Assembly: GCA_015057365.1 (NCBI GenBank) | Contig: SVEN01000006.1 | Location: 1 to 64,000 of the forward strand | Direction: 5' to 3' | Origin: Lachnospiraceae bacterium | Lineage (GTDB): Bacteria; Bacillota; Clostridia; Lachnospirales; Lachnospiraceae | Length of the DNA stretch: 64,000 nt | Part shown: positions 35,236-44,037 of the stretch, in pieces | How positions within the stretch are numbered: position 1 is the first letter of the stretch | Layout: each line of letters starts with the position of its first letter | Notes under the pieces: generated by a model | The model's database searches: none | Seen by the model: the letters and a program-made list of their open reading frames with translations, nothing else | Told to the model about the DNA's origin: nothing | Translations under genes and position numbers: made by a program

Positions 35236-35264
35236 TTGATTCCCCTCCTAAAAAGTATTATAAT
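35236..35264 (+). promoter_or_regulatory. Promoter of the MATE transporter gene
   Basis: TTGATT (35236-35241) and TATAAT (35259-35264) with a 17-base spacer lie 28 bases before the MATE ATG. Confidence 0.72.
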
Positions 35265-35292
35265 GATTTGTTAGAAGGAAGGATATAAACAT

Positions 35293-36783
35293 ATGAACAA
35301 ATCAGCAAAAGCATTAAGCACCACCCTGGACCGCTTACCTTTGGGTGATGCAAGCCTAAATGAAGACTTAAGAGTGTCTAACAAACTTCCGGAGGGAGTT
35401 AATTCAAAAGAATTATACAAAGATATTGTGCGCATTGCATGGCCGAGCTTTATCGAGCTGTTACTGACGCAGCTGGCTTCTATGGTAGATATGATGATGG
35501 TAGGCGGCATCGGCGGCGAAGCCAATCCACAGCTGGGCGTGGACGCCCTTACCTCAGTCGGTCTCACCACACAGCCGAAGTTTCTTTTAATGACCGCCTT
35601 TGTGGCAATGAATACCGGCGTCACCGCCCTTATTGCCCGTTACAAGGGGCAGGGAGACAAAGAGAAAGCGAATCTTGTTCTCCGTCAAGGCATGATGCTT
35701 ACCTTCTTAAGCACCCTGGTTTTATCCGTGCTGGGCGTGATTTTCTCCCGTCCGATGATTATTTTCATGGGCGGAAAAGGCGACGCCATTATTAACCAAG
35801 CCACTGTTTACTTACAGATTCAGCTGGCCGGCTTCGCAACCGTAGCCCTGACCAGTACCATCACCGCCGCCCTACGTGCCGTCGGCGATTCCAGAACCTG
35901 CATGGTCTACAACCTGATTGCAAATGTCGTTAATGTCTTATTTAACTGGCTCTTAATCGGCGGCAACCTAGGCTTCCCGAAGCTGGGCGTTGCCGGTGCA
36001 TCCATCGCGACCGTTATCGGTCAGTTGGTTGCTTTTCTCATTGCACTGTGTGTCATTCTTCGGGGCAACAGCTTTTTGAAGCTGGAACCAAAAAAGGGCT
36101 TCAAACCCAATAAAACTACGCTGAGCAACATCACCGCCATCGGCCTTCCCGCTGCTGCAGAACAGTTATTGATGCGGGCCGGCATGGTTATTTTCGCAAA
36201 GACAGTGGCATCCTTAAGCAATACCTCATTTGCTACACATCAGGTATGCATGAACATTCAGGCGCTGTCCTTTATGACCGGTCAGGCCTTTGCGGTATCT
36301 GCCACCTCCCTGGTGGGCCAGTCCCTTGGCCGGAAACGTTCCGACATGGCACAAGCCTACTGCAGCAAAACACGAAATGTCGGTTTTGTGGTAGCGCTCC
36401 TGCTTACCGTTACCTTTGCATTCTGGGGCGGTGACATCGTCAGCCTGTATAACAAGGATGCCGCAATTATCGAAATGGGCGGTCGAATTATGCTTTTTGT
36501 TGCATTCCTTCAACCGTTCCAGACCTCCCAGTTTATTATTGCCGGAGGTCTGCGAGGTGCGGGAGATACGAAATCCACCGCAAAGATTACCACTATTACC
36601 GTACTCGTTGTGCGCCCTGTCATTGCCATACTTCTGGTTAAAGCAGGACTTGATTTATACGGTGCCTGGATTGCCCTGGCCTGTGACCAGCTTCTCCGGA
36701 CCGTTCTTGTGTTCCTTCGTTACAAGAGCGGCAAATGGAAGTTAATCAAGTTAAAGAACGAGGCAAAACCGGCAACTTCGTAG
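35293..36783 (+). CDS. MATE-family efflux transporter
   Basis: A 496-residue membrane protein with about twelve hydrophobic helices after a polar N-terminal extension of some 45 residues. The two homologous halves begin near IVRIAWPSFIELLLTQ and near ITAIGLPAAAEQLLMR, the usual MATE duplication. Such proteins export cationic drugs or metabolites using sodium or proton gradients. It has its own promoter and lies 188 bases downstream of the RiPP-like operon's terminator, so involvement in exporting that peptide is possible but not shown. AGAAGGAAGG precedes the ATG. A bidirectional hairpin follows the stop. Confidence 0.92.
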   Translation: MNKSAKALSTTLDRLPLGDASLNEDLRVSNKLPEGVNSKELYKDIVRIAWPSFIELLLTQLASMVDMMMVGGIGGEANPQLGVDALTSVGLTTQPKFLLMTAFVAMNTGVTALIARYKGQGDKEKANLVLRQGMMLTFLSTLVLSVLGVIFSRPMIIFMGGKGDAIINQATVYLQIQLAGFATVALTSTITAALRAVGDSRTCMVYNLIANVVNVLFNWLLIGGNLGFPKLGVAGASIATVIGQLVAFLIALCVILRGNSFLKLEPKKGFKPNKTTLSNITAIGLPAAAEQLLMRAGMVIFAKTVASLSNTSFATHQVCMNIQALSFMTGQAFAVSATSLVGQSLGRKRSDMAQAYCSKTRNVGFVVALLLTVTFAFWGGDIVSLYNKDAAIIEMGGRIMLFVAFLQPFQTSQFIIAGGLRGAGDTKSTAKITTITVLVVRPVIAILLVKAGLDLYGAWIALACDQLLRTVLVFLRYKSGKWKLIKLKNEAKPATS

Positions 36784-36795
36784 AAAATACAGCCA

Positions 36796-36813
36796 CTCGG
36801 TCGCGGGCGCGTT
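36796..36813. repeat. Copy of an 18-base GC-rich repeat
   Basis: CTCGGTCGCGGGCGCGTT occurs here and again at 29365-29382 in the intergenic inverted-repeat element. Both copies are intergenic. A shorter relative may be present on the other strand near 41360. Confidence 0.7.
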
Positions 36814-36860
36814 TATTTACATATTGCGTTCCGACAGCGCTTCGCGCTTGCCTACACACA

Positions 36861-36900
36861 AAAGAGGGAGAAACCGCTTCTGCGATTTCTCCCTTTTCTT
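36861..36900. terminator. Terminator between MATE and cheW
   Basis: AGGGAGAAA (36865-36873) pairs exactly with TTTCTCCCT (36886-36894) and T-rich DNA follows; the A-rich 5' side gives Ts on the opposite strand, so it probably ends both convergent genes. Confidence 0.8.
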
Positions 36901-36914
36901 AAGAAAAACTCTTC

Positions 36915-37382
36915 TTATTCTTCACTCATCTTTTTTAATACTTCTTCCATCTGCGCCTCTTCATCTCCCTCGTACATACCGGACGGCTCTAAAAGAAGTA
37001 CCAGCTTTCCCTGTTTGTTGGCTACCGCACGTATATAGGTCGTTCTGGCAGATTTGGCAATCACTGGTGTATCGGATAGCGTACTTTCTTCGAAATCATG
37101 CATTTCCAGTACTTCGTCTACCTTAAACGCAATGGATTTGCCGTCGTAACGGGCTACAATCAGCTTGTTCTTTGCCGTATCGGTTACTTCTTCCATATCG
37201 AAGCGTTTCCGCAGGCTGTAGACCGGAATTACTTCCCCTCGCAGATGCATCAGACCGAGAATACAAGCCGGCGCATTCGGTACGGGAACAATATCCGTCA
37301 TCGACTCGATCGCGGTAATCCCCTGTACATCCAGACCGTACTCATCCTTACCTACCAGAAAAATAATGTCTCTTTCCGCCAT
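36915..37382 (-). CDS. cheW: CheW-type chemotaxis coupling protein
   Basis: A 155-residue protein consisting of one CheW domain (segments YGLDVQGITAIESM, PACILGLMHLRGEVIPVYSL and ARYDGKSIAFKVDEVLEM). CheW links chemoreceptors to the kinase CheA at the membrane. A C-terminal acidic tail (EGDEEAQMEEVLKKMSEE) extends past the core. It stands apart from other che genes here, so it may serve a particular receptor or act as a CheV-like scaffold. AGGAGGT precedes the ATG. It follows prfB by 20 bases and may be co-transcribed with it. Confidence 0.92.
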   Translation of the reverse strand: MAERDIIFLVGKDEYGLDVQGITAIESMTDIVPVPNAPACILGLMHLRGEVIPVYSLRKRFDMEEVTDTAKNKLIVARYDGKSIAFKVDEVLEMHDFEESTLSDTPVIAKSARTTYIRAVANKQGKLVLLLEPSGMYEGDEEAQMEEVLKKMSEE

Positions 37383-37402
37383 ACAATACCTCCTCTTCTA
37401 AC

Positions 37403-38522
37403 CTATTCTTTTGTTTTCCCTGTTGCATTCCATCTTAAATACGCATTCATAAACGGGTCCAGATTACCGTCCAATACCGTCTGGGCATTGCCAATCTCTT
37501 CGTTTGTACGATGATCCTTCACCATAGTATACGGTTGTAACACATAGGAACGAATTTGATTACCGAAATTAATATCCCGTACCTCTCCCCGGATACCGGA
37601 TTCTTTTTCCGCATTCTGCTGTTCCTGTAACAAGTACAGCTTCGCCTTTAACATCTGCATTGCCTTGTCCTTATTCTGGAACTGGGAGCGCTCATTCTGG
37701 CACTGTACCACAATTCCCGTCGGCAAATGGGTAATACGAATGGCGGAAGAAGTCTTGTTGACATGCTGACCGCCCGCACCGCTGGAACGGTACGTGTCGA
37801 TACGCAAATCCTTTTCGTCAATCTCCACCTCCGGCGCTTCCTTTAAATCCGGCATAATATCACAGGACACAAAGGAGGTCTGACGTTTGCCTGCCGCATT
37901 AAACGGTGAAATGCGCACCAGACGATGCACCCCGTGCTCCGACTTTAAATAGCCGTAGGCATTTTCTCCCCGAATCTCTAACGTCACCGACTTATACCCG
38001 GCCTCATCTCCGTCAAGAAAATCAATCATCTCCGTGGTAAAACCACGCTTATCCGCCCAACGCTGATACATACGGCACAGCATAGAGGCCCAGTCACAAC
38101 TCTCTGTACCGCCGGCACCTGCATGCAGGGTCAGAATCGCGTCTTCTTTATCGTATTCGTCGCAGAGCAGGGTTGCCAGATGCATCCGTTCGTAATGGGT
38201 CTTAAACAACTCCATCGCCTCCTGTGCCTCCGGCACCAAAGACGCATCTCCGGACTCGTAACCCATCTCCAGATAGGTCTGTACATCCTCGTACTCTGTC
38301 TTTAACATATCGTAATCGGCCACCGCGTCCTTGAGATTTTTCAGCTCTTTCATGTAGCTCTGCGACTTATCCGCATCATCCCAAAAGCCCGGTTCCTGCA
38401 TAATTGCTTCTATTTCCTGAATCTTTTCACGCTTGCCCGCGAGGTCAAAGTGAATCCCCCATTTCAAGCAGCGGTTTTTCAAATCCGGAGAGTTCATACT
38501 TAATCGCATCCAACTCTACCAT
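37403..38522 (-). CDS. prfB: Peptide chain release factor 2, programmed +1 frameshift
   Basis: RF2 ends translation at UGA and UAA. The gene begins at the ATG 38520-38522 behind AAGGTGAG and reads MVELDAIKYELSGFEKPLLE up to an in-frame TGA at 38445-38447. The site CTTTGAC, preceded by an internal GGGGG, is the classic autoregulatory slip site; after +1 shifting the protein continues as LDLAGKREKIQ. The GGQ motif (GAGGQHVNK) and the stop-recognising SPF (ISPFNAA) are present. Full length is 372 residues. It lies 79 bases after secA on the same strand, the usual secA-prfB order. Confidence 0.97.
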
Positions 38523-38601
38523 CTGCTCACCTTCTTTCCTAACGCCCACGGCGCCTGTTTCTATCCATTCAAGCTTCACAACAGCGTCAACGCATATCCT
38601 C

Positions 38602-41172
38602 TTATGCGTTTCTTCCGCAGCACTTCTTATACTTTAAGCCGGAACCGCACGGGCACAAATCATTCGGCTGTACCTTCTTATCGGAGCGCTTTACCGGTGC
38701 CTTCGCAACAGAATCGTCACGGTTGGTACCCGTTACCTTTGCCACCTGCTCACGCTCTACCTTCTGCTCGATACGGACATTCATCAATGCCTTTACCGTA
38801 TCCTCGCTGATGGCAGCAGTCATTGCGGCAAACATCTCAAAGCCCTGGAATTTATACTCGGTAACCGGATCCCTCTGACCGTAGGCCTGTACACCGATGC
38901 CTTGACGAAGCTGATCCATATCGTCGATGTGATCCATCCACTTACGATCAATCACACGGAGCAGGATAACACGCTCTACCTCTCGCAGCTGTTCCTTTTC
39001 CGGGAACTCCGCTTCCTTTGCCTCGTAATGCTTTACAGTCTCCGCCTTTAACTGCTGTACCAGTTCCTTCTTTGTCATGTGCTTCATCTGGTCCTCGGTT
39101 AACTCAATCGGAGCCAGCGGCACAATCGGAAGAAGCAGGCTGTTCAGTTCGTGAAGATCCCAGTTTTCCGCATCCTGATCATCTCCGATACAGCTGTTCA
39201 CACAGCCCTCTACCACATCGTTTGCCATCTTAAAGATGGTCTCACGCATGTTGGCACCCTCCAGTACCTTTCTACGCTCCCCGTAAATAACCTCTCTCTG
39301 TTCGTTATTTACGCGGTCATACTCCAGCAAATTCTTACGAATCGCGAAGTTGTTATTCTCGATTTTCTTCTGTGCCTTCTCTACCGCAGAGCTGAGCAAC
39401 TTATGCGTAATCTGCTCACCGTCCTGAAGTCCCAGGGAGTTGAACATACCGATCAAACGCTCGGAACCGAACAAACGCATCAAATCGTCCTCCAAGGAAA
39501 TGAAGAACTTAGACTCACCCGGGTCACCCTGACGACCGGCACGACCACGCAACTGATTGTCGATACGTCTGGACTCATGACGCTCCGTACCGATAATCTT
39601 TAATCCGCCCAGTTCCTTTACGCCTTCGCCCAGCTTAATATCCGTACCACGGCCCGCCATATTGGTTGCAATGGTAACCGCACCGTACTGGCCCGCATCG
39701 GCAACTATCTGCGCCTCCATCTCATGGAATTTCGCATTCAACACCTTATGCGAAACACCGCGACGTCTCAACATATCGCTCAGTTCCTCGGATGCCTCGA
39801 TGGTGATGGTGCCGACGAGCACCGGCTGTCCCTTTTCGTGAGCGGCAATAATCTCATCTACGATAGCCTTTAACTTTTCACGACGGGTCTTATATACCAC
39901 ATCATCCATATCAACACGAGCAATCGGACGATTGGTCGGAATCTCAACAACGTCCATGCCGTAAATCTCACGGAACTCCTGCTCCTCGGTCAGCGCGGTA
40001 CCGGTCATACCACACTTCTTATCGTACTTGTTAAAGAAGTTCTGGAAGGTAATGGTTGCAAGAGTCTTGCTCTCACGCTTTACCTTTACATGCTCCTTTG
40101 CCTCGATTGCCTGATGAAGGCCGTCGGAATAACGTCTGCCCGGCATAATACGTCCGGTAAAGTCATCTACAATCAATACCTCATCATTCTGTACTACGTA
40201 ATCCTTATCTCTTGCCATCAAATAGTGGGCACGCAGTGCAAGAATAATGTTGTGCTGGATTTCCATGTTCTCCGGATCCGCCAGATTCTCAATGCGGAAG
40301 AACTGCTCTACCTTGATAACACCCTGCTCCGTCAGGTTGATAATCTTATCCTTCTCGTTTACGACAAAGTCGCCTTCCTCCTTGGCCTCTTCTTTCATGA
40401 TAAGTTCCATCTTGGTCAGTTCCTTTTCCGTACCCTTAACAAGCTGTCTTGCCAGAATATCACAGGCCTGATACAAGCTGGTGGATTTTCCGCTCTGTCC
40501 GGAAATAATAAGCGGCGTACGCGCCTCATCGATTAATACGGAGTCCACCTCATCGATAATCGCATAATGAAGCCCGCGCATAACCAGCTGCTCTTTATAA
40601 ATTACCATGTTGTCTCGCAAATAATCGAAACCGAATTCATTATTCGTACCGTAGGTAATATCACAGGCATATGCCTCTCTACGGTCATCATTACTCATAC
40701 TGTTTAAAATACAGCCTACGGTCATTCCAAGAAAACGGAACACCTGTCCCATCCACTCGGAATCTCGCTTTGCCAGGTAGTCGTTTACGGTAACGATGTG
40801 AACGCCCTCACCGTCAAGCGCATTTAAATATGCCGGCAAAAGCTCGGTCTGGGTCTTACCTTCACCGGTACGCATCTCTACGATACGGCCCTGATGCAAA
40901 ATAATACCACCGAGAATCTGTACGTCATAATGGCGCTGCCCGAGGACACGCTTGGTTGCCTCACGCACTACCGCATAAGCCTCCGGCAAAAGAGAATCCT
41001 TGGACTCTCCCTTTGCAAGACGCTCCTTAAACTCTTCCGTCTTTGCACGCAGTGCCTCATCCGACAACGACGAAACCGACTCTTCCAACTTATTTATTTT
41101 TTCTAAAAGAGGCTTTACAATCTTGATTTCTCTTTCGCTGTGTGTTCCGAAAATCTTCTCAAATAAACTCAT
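38602..41172 (-). CDS. secA: Protein translocase ATPase SecA
   Basis: An 856-residue motor that drives preproteins through SecYEG. Walker A appears as [13 protein letters not shown] near residue 102, DEVD ([17 protein letters not shown]) near 208, and the second ATP-site motif [12 protein letters not shown] near 480. The C-terminal zinc tail [13 protein letters not shown], which binds SecB or phospholipid, is intact. TTAGGAG precedes the ATG. It lies between hpf (210 bases upstream) and prfB. Confidence 0.98.
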   Translation of the reverse strand: MSLFEKIFGTHSEREIKIVKPLLEKINKLEESVSSLSDEALRAKTEEFKERLAKGESKDSLLPEAYAVVREATKRVLGQRHYDVQILGGIILHQGRIVEMRTGEGKTQTELLPAYLNALDGEGVHIVTVNDYLAKRDSEWMGQVFRFLGMTVGCILNSMSNDDRREAYACDITYGTNNEFGFDYLRDNMVIYKEQLVMRGLHYAIIDEVDSVLIDEARTPLIISGQSGKSTSLYQACDILARQLVKGTEKELTKMELIMKEEAKEEGDFVVNEKDKIINLTEQGVIKVEQFFRIENLADPENMEIQHNIILALRAHYLMARDKDYVVQNDEVLIVDDFTGRIMPGRRYSDGLHQAIEAKEHVKVKRESKTLATITFQNFFNKYDKKCGMTGTALTEEQEFREIYGMDVVEIPTNRPIARVDMDDVVYKTRREKLKAIVDEIIAAHEKGQPVLVGTITIEASEELSDMLRRRGVSHKVLNAKFHEMEAQIVADAGQYGAVTIATNMAGRGTDIKLGEGVKELGGLKIIGTERHESRRIDNQLRGRAGRQGDPGESKFFISLEDDLMRLFGSERLIGMFNSLGLQDGEQITHKLLSSAVEKAQKKIENNNFAIRKNLLEYDRVNNEQREVIYGERRKVLEGANMRETIFKMANDVVEGCVNSCIGDDQDAENWDLHELNSLLLPIVPLAPIELTEDQMKHMTKKELVQQLKAETVKHYEAKEAEFPEKEQLREVERVILLRVIDRKWMDHIDDMDQLRQGIGVQAYGQRDPVTEYKFQGFEMFAAMTAAISEDTVKALMNVRIEQKVEREQVAKVTGTNRDDSVAKAPVKRSDKKVQPNDLCPCGSGLKYKKCCGRNA

Positions 41173-41310
41173 CTGTTCTCTCCTAATAAAACTATTCTAT
41201 CCTGTGCTCCGTGTACAAAATACACGACACCCATAATAAAATATTGTAACATTACTCAAGGAGGAAATCAACCTTTTCATTAATTGTTTACAGTATATTT
41301 ACAATACAGA

Positions 41311-41338
41311 ACCGCCGCATGGTCTCCCATGCGGCGGT
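41311..41338 (-). terminator. Strong hairpin after hpf
   Basis: ACCGCCGCATG (41311-41321) pairs exactly with CATGCGGCGGT (41328-41338) over a 6-base loop, about 45 bases past the hpf stop. The T content after it on the minus strand is modest, so the terminator call is moderate. Confidence 0.6.
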
Positions 41339-41382
41339 CTTGTCAAAAAGAAGGGGAACGAACGCGACCGAATGTCGCAACT

Positions 41383-41910
41383 TTAATATTCAGGTTCAAT
41401 CAATCCGTAGGTATTTCCTTTTCTCTTATACACTACGTTGACTTCATCTGTCTCCGCATTGCGGAATACGAAGAAATCGTGTCCCAGAAGCTCCATCTGT
41501 ACACAAGCCTCTTCAACATCCATCGGCTTAATCGCAAATTTCTTGGAACGTACAATTTTGATTTCATCTTCCTCGTGAGTCTCTTCATCCAGGAATACCT
41601 GGCTGAGTGCCATTGCGGACTGCTTCTGATCTACAATCTTGTTCTTGTATTTTCTGAGCTGACGCTCCAATACAGCTTCTACCAAATCAATGGAAGCATA
41701 CATGTCGGTGCTGACCTGTTCCGCACGAATAATCGTTCCTTTAATCGGAATGGTAACCTCGATGCGCTGTCTGTCCTTTTCTACGCTTAAGGTAACATTC
41801 ACTTCCGTATCCGGAGTAAAATATCGCTCCAGCTTCGACAACTTATCGATAACCGCTTCTCTTAATCCGTTTGTAATTTCAATGTTCTTTCCGCTTACTG
41901 TGTAATTCAT
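41383..41910 (-). CDS. hpf: Ribosome hibernation promoting factor, long form
   Basis: A 175-residue long-form HPF. The N-terminal domain (about 1-95, NYTVSGKNIEITNGLREAV at the start) binds the decoding region of the 30S subunit. After a charged linker the C-terminal dimerisation domain (about 120-175, VRSKKFAIKPMDVEEACVQM and following) joins two ribosomes into 100S particles in stationary phase. AAAGGAGCTGG precedes the ATG. Upstream lies 567 bases without a convincing gene that holds a palindrome and DnaA-box-like sites. Confidence 0.95.
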   Translation of the reverse strand: MNYTVSGKNIEITNGLREAVIDKLSKLERYFTPDTEVNVTLSVEKDRQRIEVTIPIKGTIIRAEQVSTDMYASIDLVEAVLERQLRKYKNKIVDQKQSAMALSQVFLDEETHEEDEIKIVRSKKFAIKPMDVEEACVQMELLGHDFFVFRNAETDEVNVVYKRKGNTYGLIEPEY

Positions 41911-42184
41911 AAATACCAGCTCCTTTTTCTGTTATTTCGTTCTGTCTTACAGAAATGAAGCAGCTCCTTCTCCCTCCTGCCTCTTGAGTAAATTATAACA
42001 CAGAACCCCTAAAATAACAAGTACAATTTTATAAAAAATATTATTATTGTTCGTTTATTTTTTTCATTGTTTCAATAATGCATCTCTTTCTCTTGTTTTT
42101 AGGCGTTTACTGGCAAATTCTTGCAACAGTGTCATTTGTCCAAAAATGCCTCATCTCGACAACTCATTTGTTTTTCCCCCTTTA

Positions 42185-42203
42185 TTTGTGATTTTATCAC
42201 AAA
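42185..42203. promoter_or_regulatory. Perfect palindrome of CRP/FNR-like shape
   Basis: TTTGTGATTTTATCACAAA is a perfect inverted repeat with 8-base arms and 3-base centre. Its TGTGA/TCACA half-sites resemble CRP/FNR-family operators, though the spacer is 5 rather than 6. It lies about 275 bases upstream of hpf in a non-coding stretch. Confidence 0.55.
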
Positions 42204-42273
42204 TTCCAAAACAAACATTCGAACTTGACAGCATTTTTCTTGTACCACACTTGTGGTCCTATTTTGTGAATAT

Positions 42274-42335
42274 TGTGGATAACTTCGTGTATAACTATGT
42301 TTTCCATGGGTTATCCGTGTTTTTTCTGGGGATAA
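42274..42335. promoter_or_regulatory. Cluster of DnaA-box-like 9-mers
   Basis: Four 9-mers fall within 62 bases: TGTGGATAA at 42274 (perfect complement of TTATCCACA), CGTGTATAA at 42286 (one mismatch), TTATCCGTG at 42311 (two mismatches) and TGGGGATAA at 42327 (one mismatch). The whole gap 41911-42477 has no convincing gene and is AT-rich around 42000-42060. Gene context (hpf, deacetylase) is not that of a usual oriC, so this may be a DnaA-binding regulatory or titration site. Confidence 0.5.
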
Positions 42336-42477
42336 CTTTACATTTTTCCACTGGAACAGACTAAACTGTATTTTTCTTCCCACAGCCTCTTTCAAATTCG
42401 TTTTGTACAGTTTGCACAAAAACGAACTTGTCAATACCGCTTTGAATTTTTTTAATTTTCTTTATATTCTAAACACT

Positions 42478-43359
42478 TCACCACGGAAACTGATAAGGTT
42501 TCCGATACTGCAGCGTCCGAAACTCGTATCCTTCCGCAATTAATCGCTCCAAAATTTCCGGAAGCACCTCCGCCGTCAGATTACTGCAGGGAGAATCATG
42601 TAATAATACAATCGGCAGCTTTTGTCCCTCTATCGTATCAAATATATTTTTCTTAATAGAAGCTGCCGTGGGCGTTCCCACCGAATCTTCCCCGCTGACA
42701 TTCCAGTCATAGCAAAGGAACCCCCTCCGCTCCAGTTCACCCTTTAACTCTTTCTTTATGGGATTGATATAGGCACTGTAGCTTCCTCCGGGAAACCGAA
42801 AGGCCGCCGGACATTCGCCGAATTCCTCCGTAAATCTGGCCGCAAGCTTATCATAATCCGCCAAAAACGCTTCCACCGAACGATAAATCTTATCGTATTC
42901 GTGTGTTTCCGTATGCATCCCCAACATATGTCCCTCCGCCAGCGCCCGTTTCGCAATTTCCGTACCGCTCTCCGTCAGATTCTCTCCGACCAAAAAGAAA
43001 GTCGCCGGCACGTTATATTGCTTCAGCGTATCCAGAATCTTAATCGTATTCCGGCTGGGACCGTCGTCAAAAGTCAAAAACACCACCTTTTCCGGCAGCG
43101 CCTGCTCCGTTACGCTTCCCTTCGCATATAGGTACGGATACGCCTCCGTCTTACTGACAAAATCCTCTTCCCGACCTTTCCCTGAATTATCTTCTCCCGC
43201 CACAAGGTTCTCCGCGAGCACATTGGCCGAAAGCACTCCCGTCTGCAGCGTATTGCTTCCGAGCCCTCCGTTTTTCTTTGCCAACCCCAGTGCCGCAAAA
43301 TTAGCCAGCAGTAATGCCACTACCAAGGTCCCTCCTCTGATAAATCTCCTCTTTAACAT
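42478..43359 (-). CDS. Polysaccharide deacetylase (peptidoglycan type)
   Basis: A 293-residue exported NodB-type deacetylase that removes N-acetyl groups from peptidoglycan or other amino sugars. An N-terminal membrane anchor or signal (about 8-28) is followed by a low-complexity stretch and the catalytic domain from about residue 90. The metal-binding motifs are LTFDDGPS, MLGMHTETHEYD and FRFPGGSYS, in the right order, and the final LLHDSP is present. The second aspartate of TFDDG makes an active enzyme likely. It follows purE after a hairpin that overlaps its leader, so its ribosome site is weak. Confidence 0.9.
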   Translation of the reverse strand: MLKRRFIRGGTLVVALLLANFAALGLAKKNGGLGSNTLQTGVLSANVLAENLVAGEDNSGKGREEDFVSKTEAYPYLYAKGSVTEQALPEKVVFLTFDDGPSRNTIKILDTLKQYNVPATFFLVGENLTESGTEIAKRALAEGHMLGMHTETHEYDKIYRSVEAFLADYDKLAARFTEEFGECPAAFRFPGGSYSAYINPIKKELKGELERRGFLCYDWNVSGEDSVGTPTAASIKKNIFDTIEGQKLPIVLLHDSPCSNLTAEVLPEILERLIAEGYEFRTLQYRKPYQFPW

Positions 43360-43409
43360 AAAACAGCCCCACAGCGCATTTTACTTCATCTTATGCACCG
43401 TAGGGCTGT
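43358..43409 (-). terminator. Terminator downstream of purE
   Basis: On the minus strand ACAGCCC and GGGCTGT close a hairpin (outer arms 43403-43409 and 43363-43369, with an inner GTGCAT/ATGCGC stem) followed by TTTTAT that runs into the deacetylase start codon region. Confidence 0.65.
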
Positions 43410-43451
43410 CCTCTGAACTATTACATTCGCAATGCTTCTGCACGAAACATC

Positions 43452-43964
43452 TTACATTTCTTTTAAATAAGTCTCATAGCCGACCTTCTCGATTTTCTCC
43501 TTCTTCTTCTCTACCCCGGCCTTAAGCTCATCCTTATAAGCCTCAATCTTTGCAAGAAGCGCATCATCCGATACCGCCAGCATCTTAGCCGCCAGAATAC
43601 CTGCATTCTGTGCACCGTCGATTGCCACGGTTGCCACCGGAATACCGGATGGCATCTGTACGATGGAGTATAAAGAATCCACACCGCTTAAGGTTTTGGT
43701 GTGAATCGGAACACCGATTACCGGAAGCGGGAAAATTGCTGCGCACATACCCGGAAGGTGTGCCGCTCCGCCCGCGCCCGCAATAATCACCTTAAAGCCC
43801 TTTTCCTTTGCGGTCTTAGCGTAATCAAAGAAAATATCCGGCATACGATGTGCGGAAATCACTGTCACCTCGTAAGAAATACCAAACTTGTCCAACATCT
43901 GTGCAGCCTTGCTCATTACCGGTAAATCGGAATCGCTGCCCATTACAATACCAACCTGTGCCAT
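43452..43964 (-). CDS. purE: N5-carboxyaminoimidazole ribonucleotide mutase
   Basis: A 170-residue class I PurE that converts N5-CAIR to CAIR in purine synthesis. The N-terminal [10 protein letters not shown], the SAHRMPD loop and [13 protein letters not shown] are the family's nucleotide and catalytic motifs. The protein is of normal length. AAGGAAGG precedes the ATG. No other pur gene is adjacent in the window, so it is a stand-alone purE, ended by a terminator that overlaps the next gene's leader. Confidence 0.96.
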   Translation of the reverse strand: MAQVGIVMGSDSDLPVMSKAAQMLDKFGISYEVTVISAHRMPDIFFDYAKTAKEKGFKVIIAGAGGAAHLPGMCAAIFPLPVIGVPIHTKTLSGVDSLYSIVQMPSGIPVATVAIDGAQNAGILAAKMLAVSDDALLAKIEAYKDELKAGVEKKKEKIEKVGYETYLKEM

Positions 43965-44037
43965 AGTAGTAACCTTCCTTTGCTTTTTTCTTTTCCTATC
44001 GTATCATACGCGCTTTAAAAATGCAACTTAAAACGAT

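Noticed and set aside
38404-38509. prfB beginning at an internal start codon
   Set aside because: This would drop the conserved N-terminus; the ATG at 38522 plus the CTTTGAC frameshift site explains the sequence better.
42274-42335. Chromosomal replication origin
   Set aside because: dnaA, dnaN, rpmH and gyrB are not nearby, and only one of four boxes is perfect. Kept only as a DnaA-box-like cluster.
42132-42434. Open frame of 100 codons upstream of hpf, minus strand
   Set aside because: It has no ribosome site, its protein shows no domain and unusual composition, and it coincides with the palindrome and DnaA-box-like sites; non-coding is more likely.
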